Shown here piece after piece: positions 43,001 through 50,521 of a stretch of 64,000 bases of DNA. Source of the stretch: Paracraurococcus lichenis (GTDB lineage: Bacteria > Pseudomonadota > Alphaproteobacteria > Acetobacterales > Acetobacteraceae). Within the stretch, counting starts at the first letter, position 1. Each line of letters starts with the position of its first letter. Location of the stretch: contig NZ_JAUTWS010000005.1 in NCBI RefSeq assembly GCF_030657435.1, positions 1-64,000 on the forward strand, given 5' to 3'. The translations under genes were made by a program, and so were the position numbers. Under the pieces are notes generated by a model. It made no database searches. It had not been told where the DNA came from and was given only the letters and a program-made list of their open reading frames with translations.

Positions 43001-43265
43001 TGCGGCGCCGGAGCTGGCGGCTCCCGAACCGGCCCCGGTGGCGGAGGCGCCGGCCCCCGCCGCCGAGGCGCCGGCACCCGAGCCCGCCCTGGCAGCCCCC
43101 GAGGCTACGCCGGAACCGGAGCCCGTTGCCGCGGCGCCCGCACCGGAACCGGCGCCGGAACCCGCCCCGGCGGAGGTCGTGGTGCAGGGCCCGGCCATCC
43201 AGCCGATCAGCGTCGATGCGCTGGGCGAGGAGGCCCCCCGCCGCCGCGGCTGGTGGAAGCGCTGA
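40071..43265 (+). CDS. rne: Ribonuclease E
   Basis: A 1064-residue endoribonuclease, the scaffold of the RNA degradosome, for mRNA decay and rRNA/tRNA processing. The S1 domain starts at about residue 35 ('GNIYLAKVVRVEPSLQAAFV') and is split by a ~180-residue acidic, Ala/Glu-rich insertion (~105-285), common in alphaproteobacterial RNase E. The DNase I-like core has 'VAIDVNSGRAT' (~503) and 'IVIDFIDMES' (~547), the two metal-binding Asp sites. 'CPHCQGRGQVRS' (~604) is the zinc link. The C-terminal ~400 residues are disordered with Arg-rich RNA-binding patches and Pro/Ala/Glu repeats. Divergent from amiC. Confidence 0.95.
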   Translation: MTKRMLIDASHAEETRVVVLDGNRLEEFDLEAATKRPLKGNIYLAKVVRVEPSLQAAFVEYGGNRHGFLAFSEIHPDYYQIPVADRQRLLEMQAAEARDEEEDEEEDAAPESPMDRAAAAPEAAQAEEPSPEAEAAAEAAPLALEVEHQAAVEASPEAAGPAAEPAAAEPEAPAPEATGRTEAPAEAAPAEPPPAAEATSEAPAEPVAAAAEAPAEAAPEPAAPPLARGLGDQPDLARPRPNGHANGHFQAEHEEEPEEEAPPPETIGGEGPEEVARERRIPPRFLRHYKIQEVIRRRQIMLVQVVKEERGTKGAALTTYISLAGRFSVLMPNSPRGGGVSRKITSAADRKRLREVIDELGLPQGMSLIVRTAGANRPKPEIRRDCEYLLRLWDNIRERTLQSTAPALIYEEADLIKRSIRDVFSRDVEEVLVDGEDAFREAREFMRMLMPQQTRKIQLFRDGGLFARHSVEQQLDAMHSPTVQLRSGGYIVINQTEALVAIDVNSGRATRERHIEDTAFRTNMEAADEIARQLRLRDLAGLIVIDFIDMESSKHDGMVERRLKEALRHDRARIQVGRISHFGLLEMSRQRLRPSLTETTFVTCPHCQGRGQVRSIESSALQVLRAIEEEGARRRAAEIAVHVHTSCALYLLNRKRDKLAQIEQRFGMAVVFETDDTLLPPALRIERLRAADPARPVETAPAALRMDYAPEPEEAEEPAEVPAEMEEAEAEAGAEAPARAETESESDRDGRRRRRRRRRRVNGAQPEAGAAPDGAEGEGEEGEEEAEAAADAEGEAAEAPRAEAEAEAGPEAPAEAAEGAAEPGDETGEAGRDGQRRRRRGRRGRGGPEGQPGRPGIEYPPRVVEPQAPRYMGPTPADPFAGHVDDILAAMEAAEAAAEAAAAASRRARAAVPAVAEAVVAEPVAETPVPEAASEAPSPEPVSEAPASEPATAASPEAEPVAAAPEPAVLAEAVPTDAAPELAAPEPAPVAEAPAPAAEAPAPEPALAAPEATPEPEPVAAAPAPEPAPEPAPAEVVVQGPAIQPISVDALGEEAPRRRGWWKR

Positions 43266-43326
43266 GGCCGCGGCACCGCACCCCGGCGCCGGCCTGAGCG
43301 CCGGCCGGACCATCGCGACGTGAGGA

Positions 43327-43356
43327 CCGGCAGGCGGACACGTGCCCGCCTGCCGG
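43327..43356 (+). terminator. Stem-loop downstream of rne
   Basis: A perfect 11-bp stem (CCGGCAGGCGG / CCGCCTGCCGG) with an 8-nt loop, about 60 bp after the rne stop and ahead of the next plus-strand gene. No T-run follows. Confidence 0.55.
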
Positions 43357-43393
43357 CCGCCCGCCGCAACCCCGTCGCGCTCTCAGCCAAGAG

Positions 43394-45118
43394 TTGTTAT
43401 TAGGTGCACGAAACAACAATCGATTCGCGATCGTGCATCGTCCTGGCATTGTCCTTCCCGTCCCGCTCACCCGCCTGTTCCGCGCCGCCTCCCGCCGGCG
43501 GACCGCCCGGCTGATCCAGGCCGGCGATGCCGCGCGCGACCGGGCCGCCTGGCCCGCCGCGGTGGCCGGCTATCGCCGGGCGCTGGCCCGCGATCCGGGC
43601 CTCGCGCCCATCTGGGTCCAGCTCGGCCATGCCCTGCAGGAAGGCGGCGACGCCGATGCCGCCGAGCAGGCCTATCGCCGCGCCATCGCGCTCGAGCCGG
43701 ACAACCCCGACACGCTGCTGCATCTCGGTCACGTTGTCGGCCGCCGCGGCGCCTTCGCGGAAGCGCTCGGGCTGATCACGCAGGGCCTCCGCCTGGCGCC
43801 GGAGGATGCGCTGCTGCGGGGCGAACGGGACCGGCTCCTCGGCCTGCATGGCGCGCGGCTGCTGCAGGACCTGCAGGAGGCCGTCGCGCGCCGCGACCCG
43901 GCGCCGATCGCGGAGAGCGTCACCGCCCTCCTCGACCTGCCCACGCCGCCGTTGCAGCCGCTGATCGCGCTGATCCCGGCGATCGAGGCGCTGGACCTGC
44001 CGGACAGCGCGGCGCTGATCCTGCGGCGCGCCGTCGCGGCCGATCTCGGGACGGCGGAGCATGCCCTGGCACTCGCCGCCCTGCAGGCGCGCGAGGTCCG
44101 GCTGGCGGAGGCGCATGACACGCTCGCCGGCATCATGGCGCGGGAGCCGATGCATGGGCTTGCACGGGATGCGCTGCGCGCGGTCAAGGCCCGCCGCAAC
44201 CGCGCGATGCGGGAGGAGATCGCCGCCGCGCGCGGCATCGCGCCGGAGGCCATCCCGGCGGGCATCCGCTTCGTCGCCATCGGCACCACCGGGCTCTGCA
44301 ACGCCTCCTGCGTGCATTGCCCGACCGGCAAGCCGGTGACGGCGCATGTGCCGCGCACGCCCATGCCGCTCGACCTCTATGAGCGCATCCTGCGGGAGAT
44401 GGCCGGGCTGCACCTGACGGTGGACATCCAGATCTCGCTCGGCCTGTTCGGCGACGCGCTGGTGGATCCGCATGTGGTCGAGCGCGCGCGGCTGATCCGG
44501 CGCCACCTGCCGGATGTCGAGATCTCGGTGAATACCAACGGCGCCGCCTACAACCGCGCCCGGCACCAGGCGCTGCGCGGCACCATCGACATCCTCGCCC
44601 TGCATGTCGAATCGCTGCGGCCGGAAGCCTATGCCGAGCTCATGGCGCCGCTCCGCCTCGAGCGCGTGCGGCCGAAGATGGACGCCATCCTCGAGGATTT
44701 CGGCGGCCTCGTGCAGGTGAGCTGCCCGGTCAGCCGGCTGAACCTGCCGGAACTCGGGGAGATCCGCCGGCACTTCCTGGCGGCCGGGGCCGGCGGCGTG
44801 CATTTCGACAAGCTGAGCAGCCGCTGCGCCGAGGACCGCTCGGTCTTCGACCGCCTCGCCCTCACGCCGGTGCCCAATCGCTGCGGGCCGGCGGCGCTGG
44901 ACGACCTGATCATCGACTGCGACGGGCTGGTGATGGGCTGCTGCTTCGACTTCGAGCGGCTGGAGCCGATCGGCGACCTGTCGCGGCAGCCGCTGCTGGA
45001 GGTGCTGCTCTCCCCGGCGCGGCAGCGGATGCGGGCGCAGATGGCGGAAGGCCGCCATGCCGAGCGGCAGACCTGCAACCGCTGCTGGATGGATGCCGAG
45101 GAGGTCGCCATCGCCTGA
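43394..45118 (+). CDS. TPR - radical SAM - SPASM protein
   Basis: A protein of about 574 residues. The N-terminal third has TPR repeats ('APIWVQLGHALQEGGDADAA', 'ALEPDNPDTLLHLGHVVGR'). A radical-SAM core follows with the [4Fe-4S] motif 'GLCNASCVHCPTG' (CxxxCxxC, ~302-309) and 'NTNGAAYNRARHQALRGTID'. A C-terminal SPASM-like set is 'RCGPAALDDLIIDCDGLVMG', 'CCFDFE' and 'TCNRCW'. SPASM enzymes usually modify peptides or proteins, but no precursor peptide is nearby. The start is uncertain: TTG 43394 or GTG 43433, neither with a good ribosome-binding site. Confidence 0.82.
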   Translation: MLLGARNNNRFAIVHRPGIVLPVPLTRLFRAASRRRTARLIQAGDAARDRAAWPAAVAGYRRALARDPGLAPIWVQLGHALQEGGDADAAEQAYRRAIALEPDNPDTLLHLGHVVGRRGAFAEALGLITQGLRLAPEDALLRGERDRLLGLHGARLLQDLQEAVARRDPAPIAESVTALLDLPTPPLQPLIALIPAIEALDLPDSAALILRRAVAADLGTAEHALALAALQAREVRLAEAHDTLAGIMAREPMHGLARDALRAVKARRNRAMREEIAAARGIAPEAIPAGIRFVAIGTTGLCNASCVHCPTGKPVTAHVPRTPMPLDLYERILREMAGLHLTVDIQISLGLFGDALVDPHVVERARLIRRHLPDVEISVNTNGAAYNRARHQALRGTIDILALHVESLRPEAYAELMAPLRLERVRPKMDAILEDFGGLVQVSCPVSRLNLPELGEIRRHFLAAGAGGVHFDKLSSRCAEDRSVFDRLALTPVPNRCGPAALDDLIIDCDGLVMGCCFDFERLEPIGDLSRQPLLEVLLSPARQRMRAQMAEGRHAERQTCNRCWMDAEEVAIA

Positions 45119-45262
45119 CGGCTGCGCGCGGGCGTCCCGGAGCCCGGGATCGGCGCGCCCAGCGGTTACGTCGCCCGGGGGCAACGGGCGCCCCCGGGCG
45201 GCCGGTGCGGCAGTGCCGGGGGACCTGGCCGATCAGGCCGCGGCGGCCGGCCCCATGCCAAC

Positions 45263-45386
45263 GCCCCTGAACCTTGACACGTTCAGGGGCCCCTCAGACG
45301 CCGGCCGCAAACCTCCGGTTTGCTCGGCTTCGCGTCATCCGGCGCGGCGCCCGTTCGGGCGCTCGGACCGGTCAGCAGACCGGTCC
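45263..45386. terminator. Cluster of four stem-loops between convergent genes
   Basis: Four perfect hairpins in about 120 bp: GCCCCTGAAC/GTTCAGGGGC (45263-45290), GCAAACC-TCC-GGTTTGC (45307-45323), GCGCCC-GTTC-GGGCGC (45347-45362) and GGACCGGTC-AGCA-GACCGGTCC (45365-45386). The second resembles the end hairpin of the intergenic repeat family. The cluster probably ends transcription from both sides (radical SAM gene and the 112-aa gene). Confidence 0.6.
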
Positions 45387-45393
45387 GTTGATA

Positions 45394-45732
45394 TCAGGCC
45401 TGCAGCGCGGTTCCCGGCGCGGCGGACAGGCGCTGCAAGTCCCGCAGGGTGGAGCGCAGCAGGCCGATCTCGCCCTCGCAGAGCGGGCCGTCGCGGTCCT
45501 GGCCGATGCGGCGGACCAGCGTCGCCAGCTTCAGCACCGCCTCCCCCAACGTGGTCGCCCGCGACCGCGCCAGCGCCCCGAGGGCGGCCAGTTCAGCCTC
45601 CAGCAGCAGGTCCAGCAGATCCTCGTCGCTCGTCTCCGCGGTCTCCACCTGGAGCAGCCGGGCGGAGAGGCTGGCGACGTCCTCGGGCAGGGTGGCGGGC
45701 TGGTAAGGCCGGAAGGGAATGACCTGCGACAT
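45394..45732 (-). CDS. Small helical hypothetical protein
   Basis: A 112-residue cytoplasmic protein starting at ATG 45732 (MSQVIPFRPYQPA). It is nearly all helical: 'VASLSARLLQVETAETSDED', 'LLDLLLEAELAALGALARSR' and 'LRSTLRDLQRL'. No metal or nucleotide motif. It is convergent with the radical-SAM gene and has no obvious operon partner. Codon use is normal. I do not recognise the family. Confidence 0.55.
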   Translation of the reverse strand: MSQVIPFRPYQPATLPEDVASLSARLLQVETAETSDEDLLDLLLEAELAALGALARSRATTLGEAVLKLATLVRRIGQDRDGPLCEGEIGLLRSTLRDLQRLSAAPGTALQA

Positions 45733-45971
45733 GAAAAGGGGGACTCCGCAGAAGGCCTCGCACCGGGCCACCAAGGCTGCTTCACCCTTCCCGCTCCTCG
45801 GGTATCCGGGCGGCGTGCCGGCGCGGGCTCCGATAGCCGGGCCTCACGGGAACGCGATTGGATACTGCATACGATCACCGGGCGACGCAAGACCAATTTG
45901 ACGCTTCCGTGATGGCGCCTCGCGGGTTCCGGCGTTCCGTCCGGGGCAAGGCGCCGACGGATGGCCAACCG

Positions 45972-46322
45972 CTACCAGCCATGCAGCGCGAGGGAATCCG
46001 CCGGCGCCTGCTCCCGCCGCTCGGCCATGCCGTAGTCCCGCAGCACCGCCGCGACCCGCAGCCGGTAGCCGGCGAAGATCCCTGCCCGCCCCGCCGCCTG
46101 GGAGCCGCGATGGCCCGGATGGGTCCGCCAGCAGGCGACCGCCGCCTCGTCCTCCCAGAAGGAGAGGCTGAGCAGCTTCTTCGGGTTGCTCAGGCTGCGG
46201 AAGCGCTCGACCGAGATGAAGCCCGGCACCTTCTCGAGCTCCGGCTTCAGCCGGGCGGCATGGTCCAGATAGTCCTCGAACCGGCCCTCGGCCGGCTCGA
46301 CCTCGAAGATCACGGCGATCAT
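45972..46322 (-). CDS. Antibiotic-biosynthesis-monooxygenase (ABM) fold protein
   Basis: A 116-residue dimeric alpha/beta-barrel protein. GGAGG lies six bases before ATG 46322. 'MIAVIFEVEPAEGRFEDYLD' opens the ferredoxin-like fold. 'VPGFISVERFRSLSNPKKLL' and 'LSFWEDEAAVACWRTHPGHR' are typical of the ABM/DUF4188-like group. Family members are cofactor-free monooxygenases or heme-related enzymes, but many have no known role. Divergent from the ArsR-like regulator gene; a link with it is possible. Confidence 0.85.
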   Translation of the reverse strand: MIAVIFEVEPAEGRFEDYLDHAARLKPELEKVPGFISVERFRSLSNPKKLLSLSFWEDEAAVACWRTHPGHRGSQAAGRAGIFAGYRLRVAAVLRDYGMAERREQAPADSLALHGW

Positions 46323-46422
46323 GCGGGCTCCTCCCTGCCCCGCAGCCTGGCATGCCCCGCCCCCGCCTGTCCTTCGCCCCGGCCCGAAGCGCCCCAGAAC
46401 GGAGCGCGCTAGGCTGCCCGGC

Positions 46423-47127
46423 ATGACCAGCCCCGCCGCCTTCGCCGCCACCGCCGCCCTGATGGCCGAGCCGCCGCGCGCCGCCATGCTGCAGGCCCTC
46501 CTCTCCGGCGAGGCGCTGACCGCCGGGGAGCTCGCCCGCGTCGCCGGCATCGGCGCGCCGGCGGCGAGCGCGCATCTGGCCAGGCTGGTCGAAGGCGGGC
46601 TGGTCGTGGTGCATCCGCAGGGGCGCCACCGCTACCACCGCCTGGCCTCGGAGGAGGTGGCGGCGGCGATCGAGATGCTCGGCGGCCTCGCCGCCGAGGT
46701 CGCCCCGCCGCCGCGCCGCTGGCCGCATGGCGAGGCCTTCCGCACCGCCCGCCTTTGCTACGACCACCTCGCGGGGAGGCTCGGCGTCGCCCTGCATGCC
46801 GGGCTGACGGCGCGCGGCTGGATCGCGCCGGCGCCGGGCGGCTGGGCGGCGACCCCGACGGGGGAAGAGAGCCTCGCCGCGCTCGGGGTGGACCTGCCTT
46901 CGGCCCGCCGCGCCCGGCGCTTCGCCTGCGACTGCATGGACTGGTCGGAACGCCGCGCGCATCTCGCCGGCGGGCTGGGGCGGGAGATCGCCGCCTGCTG
47001 CCTCCGCCGCCACTGGGTTGCCCGGCTGCCCGGCGAGGCGGAGGGCGATCCCCTCGCCCGCCGCCGCCTCGCCGTGACGCCCGAGGGCGCGCGCCGGCTG
47101 CACGAGGCGCTGGGGGTGGCGGCATGA
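46423..47127 (+). CDS. ArsR-family transcriptional regulator
   Basis: A 234-residue regulator. The N-terminal winged helix-turn-helix is ArsR-like: 'LMAEPPRAAMLQALLSGEAL', 'TAGELARVAGIGAPAASAHL' and 'VVVHPQGRHRYHRLASEEVA'. A ~130-residue C-terminal part contains 'DCMDWSERRAHLAGGLGREI' with Cys and His residues and a basic tail, as in the longer members of this family. The stop overlaps the start of the MFS gene (ATGA), so regulator and carrier are co-expressed. It may control its own operon and the divergent ABM gene. Inducer unknown. Confidence 0.88.
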   Translation: MTSPAAFAATAALMAEPPRAAMLQALLSGEALTAGELARVAGIGAPAASAHLARLVEGGLVVVHPQGRHRYHRLASEEVAAAIEMLGGLAAEVAPPPRRWPHGEAFRTARLCYDHLAGRLGVALHAGLTARGWIAPAPGGWAATPTGEESLAALGVDLPSARRARRFACDCMDWSERRAHLAGGLGREIAACCLRRHWVARLPGEAEGDPLARRRLAVTPEGARRLHEALGVAA

Positions 47128-48371
47128 GGAGCGGCGGAACGGCCACCCTGCCGGCGGCCACGGGCCTCGCCCCGGCCACGAGGCTGCTGGCGGCGCTGGC
47201 GCTGATGACCGCGGCCAGCCAGTTCCACCGCGCCGCGCTCGGGGTGGTGGGGCCGGAATTGGCGGCGGCGCTGGGGGCCGGCACCGGGCTGCTCGGGGCG
47301 GCCAACGGCGCCTTCTTCCTGGCGCTGCTGCTGCTGCAGGTCCCGGTCGGGCTGGCGCTCGACCGGATCGGGCCGCGGCGGACCGTGGCCTGGCTGGCGC
47401 TACCGGCGGCGCTCGGGGCGCTCGGCCAGGCGCTGGCGCCGGACGCCGGCTGGTTCCTCGCGGCGCGCTTCCTGCTCGGGATCGGCTGCGCCGCCTCCTT
47501 CATGGCCTCGGTGGTGCTCTGCGCCCGCTGGCATGCCGGGCCGGGGCTGACCACCGCCCTCGCCCGGGTCTTCGCGCTGAGCCAGGGCGGCATCCTGCTG
47601 GCCGGCGCGCCCTTCGCCGCCCTGGCCGGGGTGCTCGGCTGGCGCGGCGCCTATGCGCTCTCCGGCGCGGCGACGCTGGCCCTGGCGGCGCTCTGGTGGG
47701 CCTGGGTGCGGGACGACCCGCCCGACCGCCCGCCGCCACATCGCCCGGCCGAGACGCTGGGCGAGGCGCTGCTCGGCCAGGTCACGGTCTGGCGGACGCC
47801 GGGGCTGCTGCCGGTGCTCTGCATGCACCTGGTCGGCTATGCCGCCATGGCGACGGTGCTCGCCGTCTGGGCCGGGCCCTATTTGTCGGAGGTGCATGGG
47901 CTGGAGCCCGGCCCGCGCGGCGCGGTGCTCTTCGGCATGGGGCTGGCGCTGGTTGCGGGGCTGCTGGGTGTCGGACCGCTGGAGCGGCGGCTGAACACCC
48001 GCAAATGGCTGGTCGCTGCCCTGTCCGGCGGCGCGGCGCTGGTGCTGCTCGCGCTCACCCTCTGGCCGCAGCCGCCGCTGGCGGCGGCCGTGGCGCTGCT
48101 CACCGGCCTCTGCCTGCTCTCCTGCTATCCCGTCGTCGTAGTGGCGCATGGCCGCTCGCTCTTCCCCGACCACCTGGTCGGGCGCGGGGCGACGACGGTG
48201 AACCTGGCGCAGACGCTGGGCAGCGCGGCGCTGCCGGCGCTGACGGGCTGGGCGGTGGCGGTCGCGCCGCGCGGGGAGGCTTGGCCGATCGCCTTCGGCA
48301 CGCTGGCCCTCGCGCTGCTGCTCGGCCTCGGCGGCTACCTAGCGGGGCGCGACGTGCCGCCGCGCCGGTAG
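47124..48371 (+). CDS. MFS transporter coupled to the ArsR-like regulator
   Basis: A 415-residue, 12-TM major facilitator carrier. The loop 2-3 motif is 'GLALDRIGPRRTVAW', and 'RFLLGIGCAASFMASVVLCA' follows in TM4. 'NLAQTLGSAALPALTGWAVA' lies in the last third. It belongs to a different MFS branch from the two carriers at 975-4656 (nitrate/CynX or drug-exporter-like). Translational coupling to an ArsR-like regulator suggests export or uptake of the regulator's ligand, but that ligand is unknown. Confidence 0.85.
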   Translation: MRSGGTATLPAATGLAPATRLLAALALMTAASQFHRAALGVVGPELAAALGAGTGLLGAANGAFFLALLLLQVPVGLALDRIGPRRTVAWLALPAALGALGQALAPDAGWFLAARFLLGIGCAASFMASVVLCARWHAGPGLTTALARVFALSQGGILLAGAPFAALAGVLGWRGAYALSGAATLALAALWWAWVRDDPPDRPPPHRPAETLGEALLGQVTVWRTPGLLPVLCMHLVGYAAMATVLAVWAGPYLSEVHGLEPGPRGAVLFGMGLALVAGLLGVGPLERRLNTRKWLVAALSGGAALVLLALTLWPQPPLAAAVALLTGLCLLSCYPVVVVAHGRSLFPDHLVGRGATTVNLAQTLGSAALPALTGWAVAVAPRGEAWPIAFGTLALALLLGLGGYLAGRDVPPRR

Positions 48372-48383
48372 CCCCGGGCGCCG

Positions 48384-49349
48384 CTACTCCGCGCGGATGC
48401 CGGCCTCGGCGACGAGCTGCGCGTAGCGCGTGACCTCGGCCGCGACGAAGCGGCGGGACGCCGCGAGGTCCAGGCCGACCAGGTCGAAGCCGAGCTCCGC
48501 CGCGCGGCCGCGCAGCCCCGGGTCGGTCAGCGTCTGCCGGATCGCGGCGGCGATGCGCCCGGCCAGCGGCTCCGGCAGGCCGGAGGGCGCCTGGATCGCC
48601 GTCCAGCTCGTGATGCGAAGCTGCGGCAGTCCCGCCTCCGTGGCGGTCGGCACCTCCGGCAGCAGCGGGTGGCGCGCATCGGCGGTCACCGCCAGCGCCC
48701 GCAGCCGCCCCGCCTGCACCTGGCCGATGCATTCCGGCAGGTTGGAGACCAGCAGGTCCAGGTTGCCCGCCACCAGGTCGGTGACGGAGGGCGCGCCGCC
48801 GCGATAGGGCACATGCGTCAGCCGCTCGGCCGCGCCGGTCGCGCGGCGGAAGAGCTCGAGGCCCAGATGCGGCGGCGAGCCGCTGCCGGAGGACCCCACG
48901 TTCAGCCGCGCCCCGCCGCGCACCGCGGCGACCAGCGCCGGCAGGTCCTCCCAGGGCGCGCCGGCGCGCACCACGACGACCAGCGGCAGGGAGCCGAGCA
49001 GGGTCAGCGTCTGCAGGTCGCGCAGGAAATCATAGGACGCGTGCGGGAAGAGCGAGGTATTCACCGCATGGGTCAGGGTGATGGCGAGCAGCGTGTGCCC
49101 GTCCGGCGCCGCCTTCGCCACCGCATCGGCGCCGAGCTGCGCATTGGCGCCCGGCCGGTTCTCGACGACGACCGGCTTGCCCCAGTCCTGCTGCAGCCGC
49201 TGCGCGACCAGGCGGCTGATGATGTCGGTCTGCCCCGCGGGGGTGAAGGGGACGATCAGGCGGACCGTCCGCTCCGGGTAGTCCTGCGCACGCGCCGGCG
49301 CGCCGAGCAGGAGGAGCGGCGCGGCGAGCGCGGTGCGGCGGGAGAGCAT
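48384..49349 (-). CDS. Bug-family (tripartite tricarboxylate transporter) solute receptor
   Basis: A 321-residue periplasmic binding protein. The signal peptide is 'LSRRTALAAPLLLLGAPARA'. The Bug family opening is 'YPERTVRLIVPFTPAGQTDI' followed by 'VVENRPGANAQLGADAVA'. 'HVPYRGGAPSVTDLVAGNLD' and 'PEVPTATEAGLPQL' are the conserved ligand-site strands. Such receptors bind carboxylates and normally feed TctA/TctB membrane proteins, but none is encoded here. Convergent with the MFS gene and directly downstream of the flavin monooxygenase gene (16 bp), so likely co-transcribed with it. Confidence 0.93.
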   Translation of the reverse strand: MLSRRTALAAPLLLLGAPARAQDYPERTVRLIVPFTPAGQTDIISRLVAQRLQQDWGKPVVVENRPGANAQLGADAVAKAAPDGHTLLAITLTHAVNTSLFPHASYDFLRDLQTLTLLGSLPLVVVVRAGAPWEDLPALVAAVRGGARLNVGSSGSGSPPHLGLELFRRATGAAERLTHVPYRGGAPSVTDLVAGNLDLLVSNLPECIGQVQAGRLRALAVTADARHPLLPEVPTATEAGLPQLRITSWTAIQAPSGLPEPLAGRIAAAIRQTLTDPGLRGRAAELGFDLVGLDLAASRRFVAAEVTRYAQLVAEAGIRAE

Positions 49350-49365
49350 GGGGGGCGGGCCTCGG

Positions 49366-50460
49366 CTACTCGGCCGCGGCGGGGATGCCGCGCGCCGCGA
49401 TCGCCGCCCGCACCGCGGGCAGCAGGGAGCGGCCGTATTCGGCGGCATCCTCCAGCGGGTCGAAGCCGCGGATCAGGAAGGTGTCGATGCCGAGCGCGTG
49501 GTAGTCGGCGAGGCTGTCGGCCACCTGCTCCGGCGTGCCGACCAGCGCCGTGGTGTTCGACCCCGCACCCACCGCGGCGGCGACCTCGGTCCAGAGCCGC
49601 TTGTCGCGCACCCTGCCGCCCGCCGCCGCCTCGAGCAGGCGCTGCGAGCCGACGCTCTCGGGCTTCGGCCCGCCGGAGCCGGCCGAGCGCAGTTCCCGGA
49701 TGCGGGCGATGATGCGCTCGGCGCGCGCCCAGGCGGCTTCCTCGGTCGACGCCAGGACGGGGCGGAAGGAGAGGCTGAAGCGGATCGCGGCCGGGTCGCG
49801 CCCGGCCTTCGCCACGCTGGCGCGGACGCGGGCGATGGTCTCGCGCGCCTGCTCCAGCGTCTCGCCCCAGAAGGCATAGACATCGGCGAGCCGCCCGGCG
49901 ATCTCGATGGCGATGTCGGAGGAGCCGCCGAAATAGACCGGGATATGCGGCTGCTGCAGCGGCTTCACCTCGGCGAAGCCCTGCTCGAAGCGGTAGTAGC
50001 GGCCGGCGTGGTCGAAGGGCTTCGGCTCGGTCCAGAGGCGCTTCAGCAGCGCGACATATTCCTCCGTGCGGTGGTAGCGCTCGTCATGCGGCAGGAAGTC
50101 GCCGTCGCGCTTCTGCTCGGTCGGGCTGCCGCCGCTGATGACATGGATGGCGGCGCGGCCGCCCGAGAGATGGTCGAAGGTGGCGAATTGCCGGGCCGCG
50201 AGCGTCGGCGCGACGAAGCCCGGCCGGTGCGCCACCATGAAGCCGATGCGGCGGGTCGCCGCCGCGGCCTGGGCGGCGACCAGCAGCGCATCCGGCGACG
50301 TGCTGCCCCAGGCGACGAGGATGCGGTCGAAGCCGGCCGCCTCATGCGCCTGCGCGAAGCGGCTGATGTAGTCCGGGTCCACCACCGGGCCGGTGGGCGG
50401 ATGGATCTCCGACTGCCGCCGGTGGGAGATCATGCCGATGAACTGGATCGGGTGCGCCAT
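49366..50460 (-). CDS. LLM-class flavin-dependent monooxygenase (SsuD-like)
   Basis: A 364-residue luciferase-like TIM-barrel enzyme using FMNH2 and O2. GGAGGA precedes the ATG. 'AHEAAGFDRILVAWGSTSPD', 'RRIGFMVAHRPGFVAPTLAA' and 'FDHLSGGRAAIHVISGGSPT' are close to alkanesulfonate monooxygenase SsuD. 'YFGGSSDIAIEIAGRLADVY' continues the pattern. It may desulfonate alkanesulfonates or oxidise another carbon source. The neighbouring Bug receptors would bring in organic acids; a pathway link is inferred. Confidence 0.92.
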   Translation of the reverse strand: MAHPIQFIGMISHRRQSEIHPPTGPVVDPDYISRFAQAHEAAGFDRILVAWGSTSPDALLVAAQAAAATRRIGFMVAHRPGFVAPTLAARQFATFDHLSGGRAAIHVISGGSPTEQKRDGDFLPHDERYHRTEEYVALLKRLWTEPKPFDHAGRYYRFEQGFAEVKPLQQPHIPVYFGGSSDIAIEIAGRLADVYAFWGETLEQARETIARVRASVAKAGRDPAAIRFSLSFRPVLASTEEAAWARAERIIARIRELRSAGSGGPKPESVGSQRLLEAAAGGRVRDKRLWTEVAAAVGAGSNTTALVGTPEQVADSLADYHALGIDTFLIRGFDPLEDAAEYGRSLLPAVRAAIAARGIPAAAE

Positions 50461-50521
50461 GCGCCGTTCCTCCGTCTCTTGGCCCCAACCCCTGTCTGGG
50501 CGGATCGATCCAGACCGCCGG

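Noticed and set aside
39702..43313. Very long open frame (over 1200 codons) antisense to rne
   Set aside because: The translation is Arg/Gly/Leu-rich with no domain; it is the mirror of the Ala/Glu-rich GC codons of rne. rne itself has all its motifs on the other strand.
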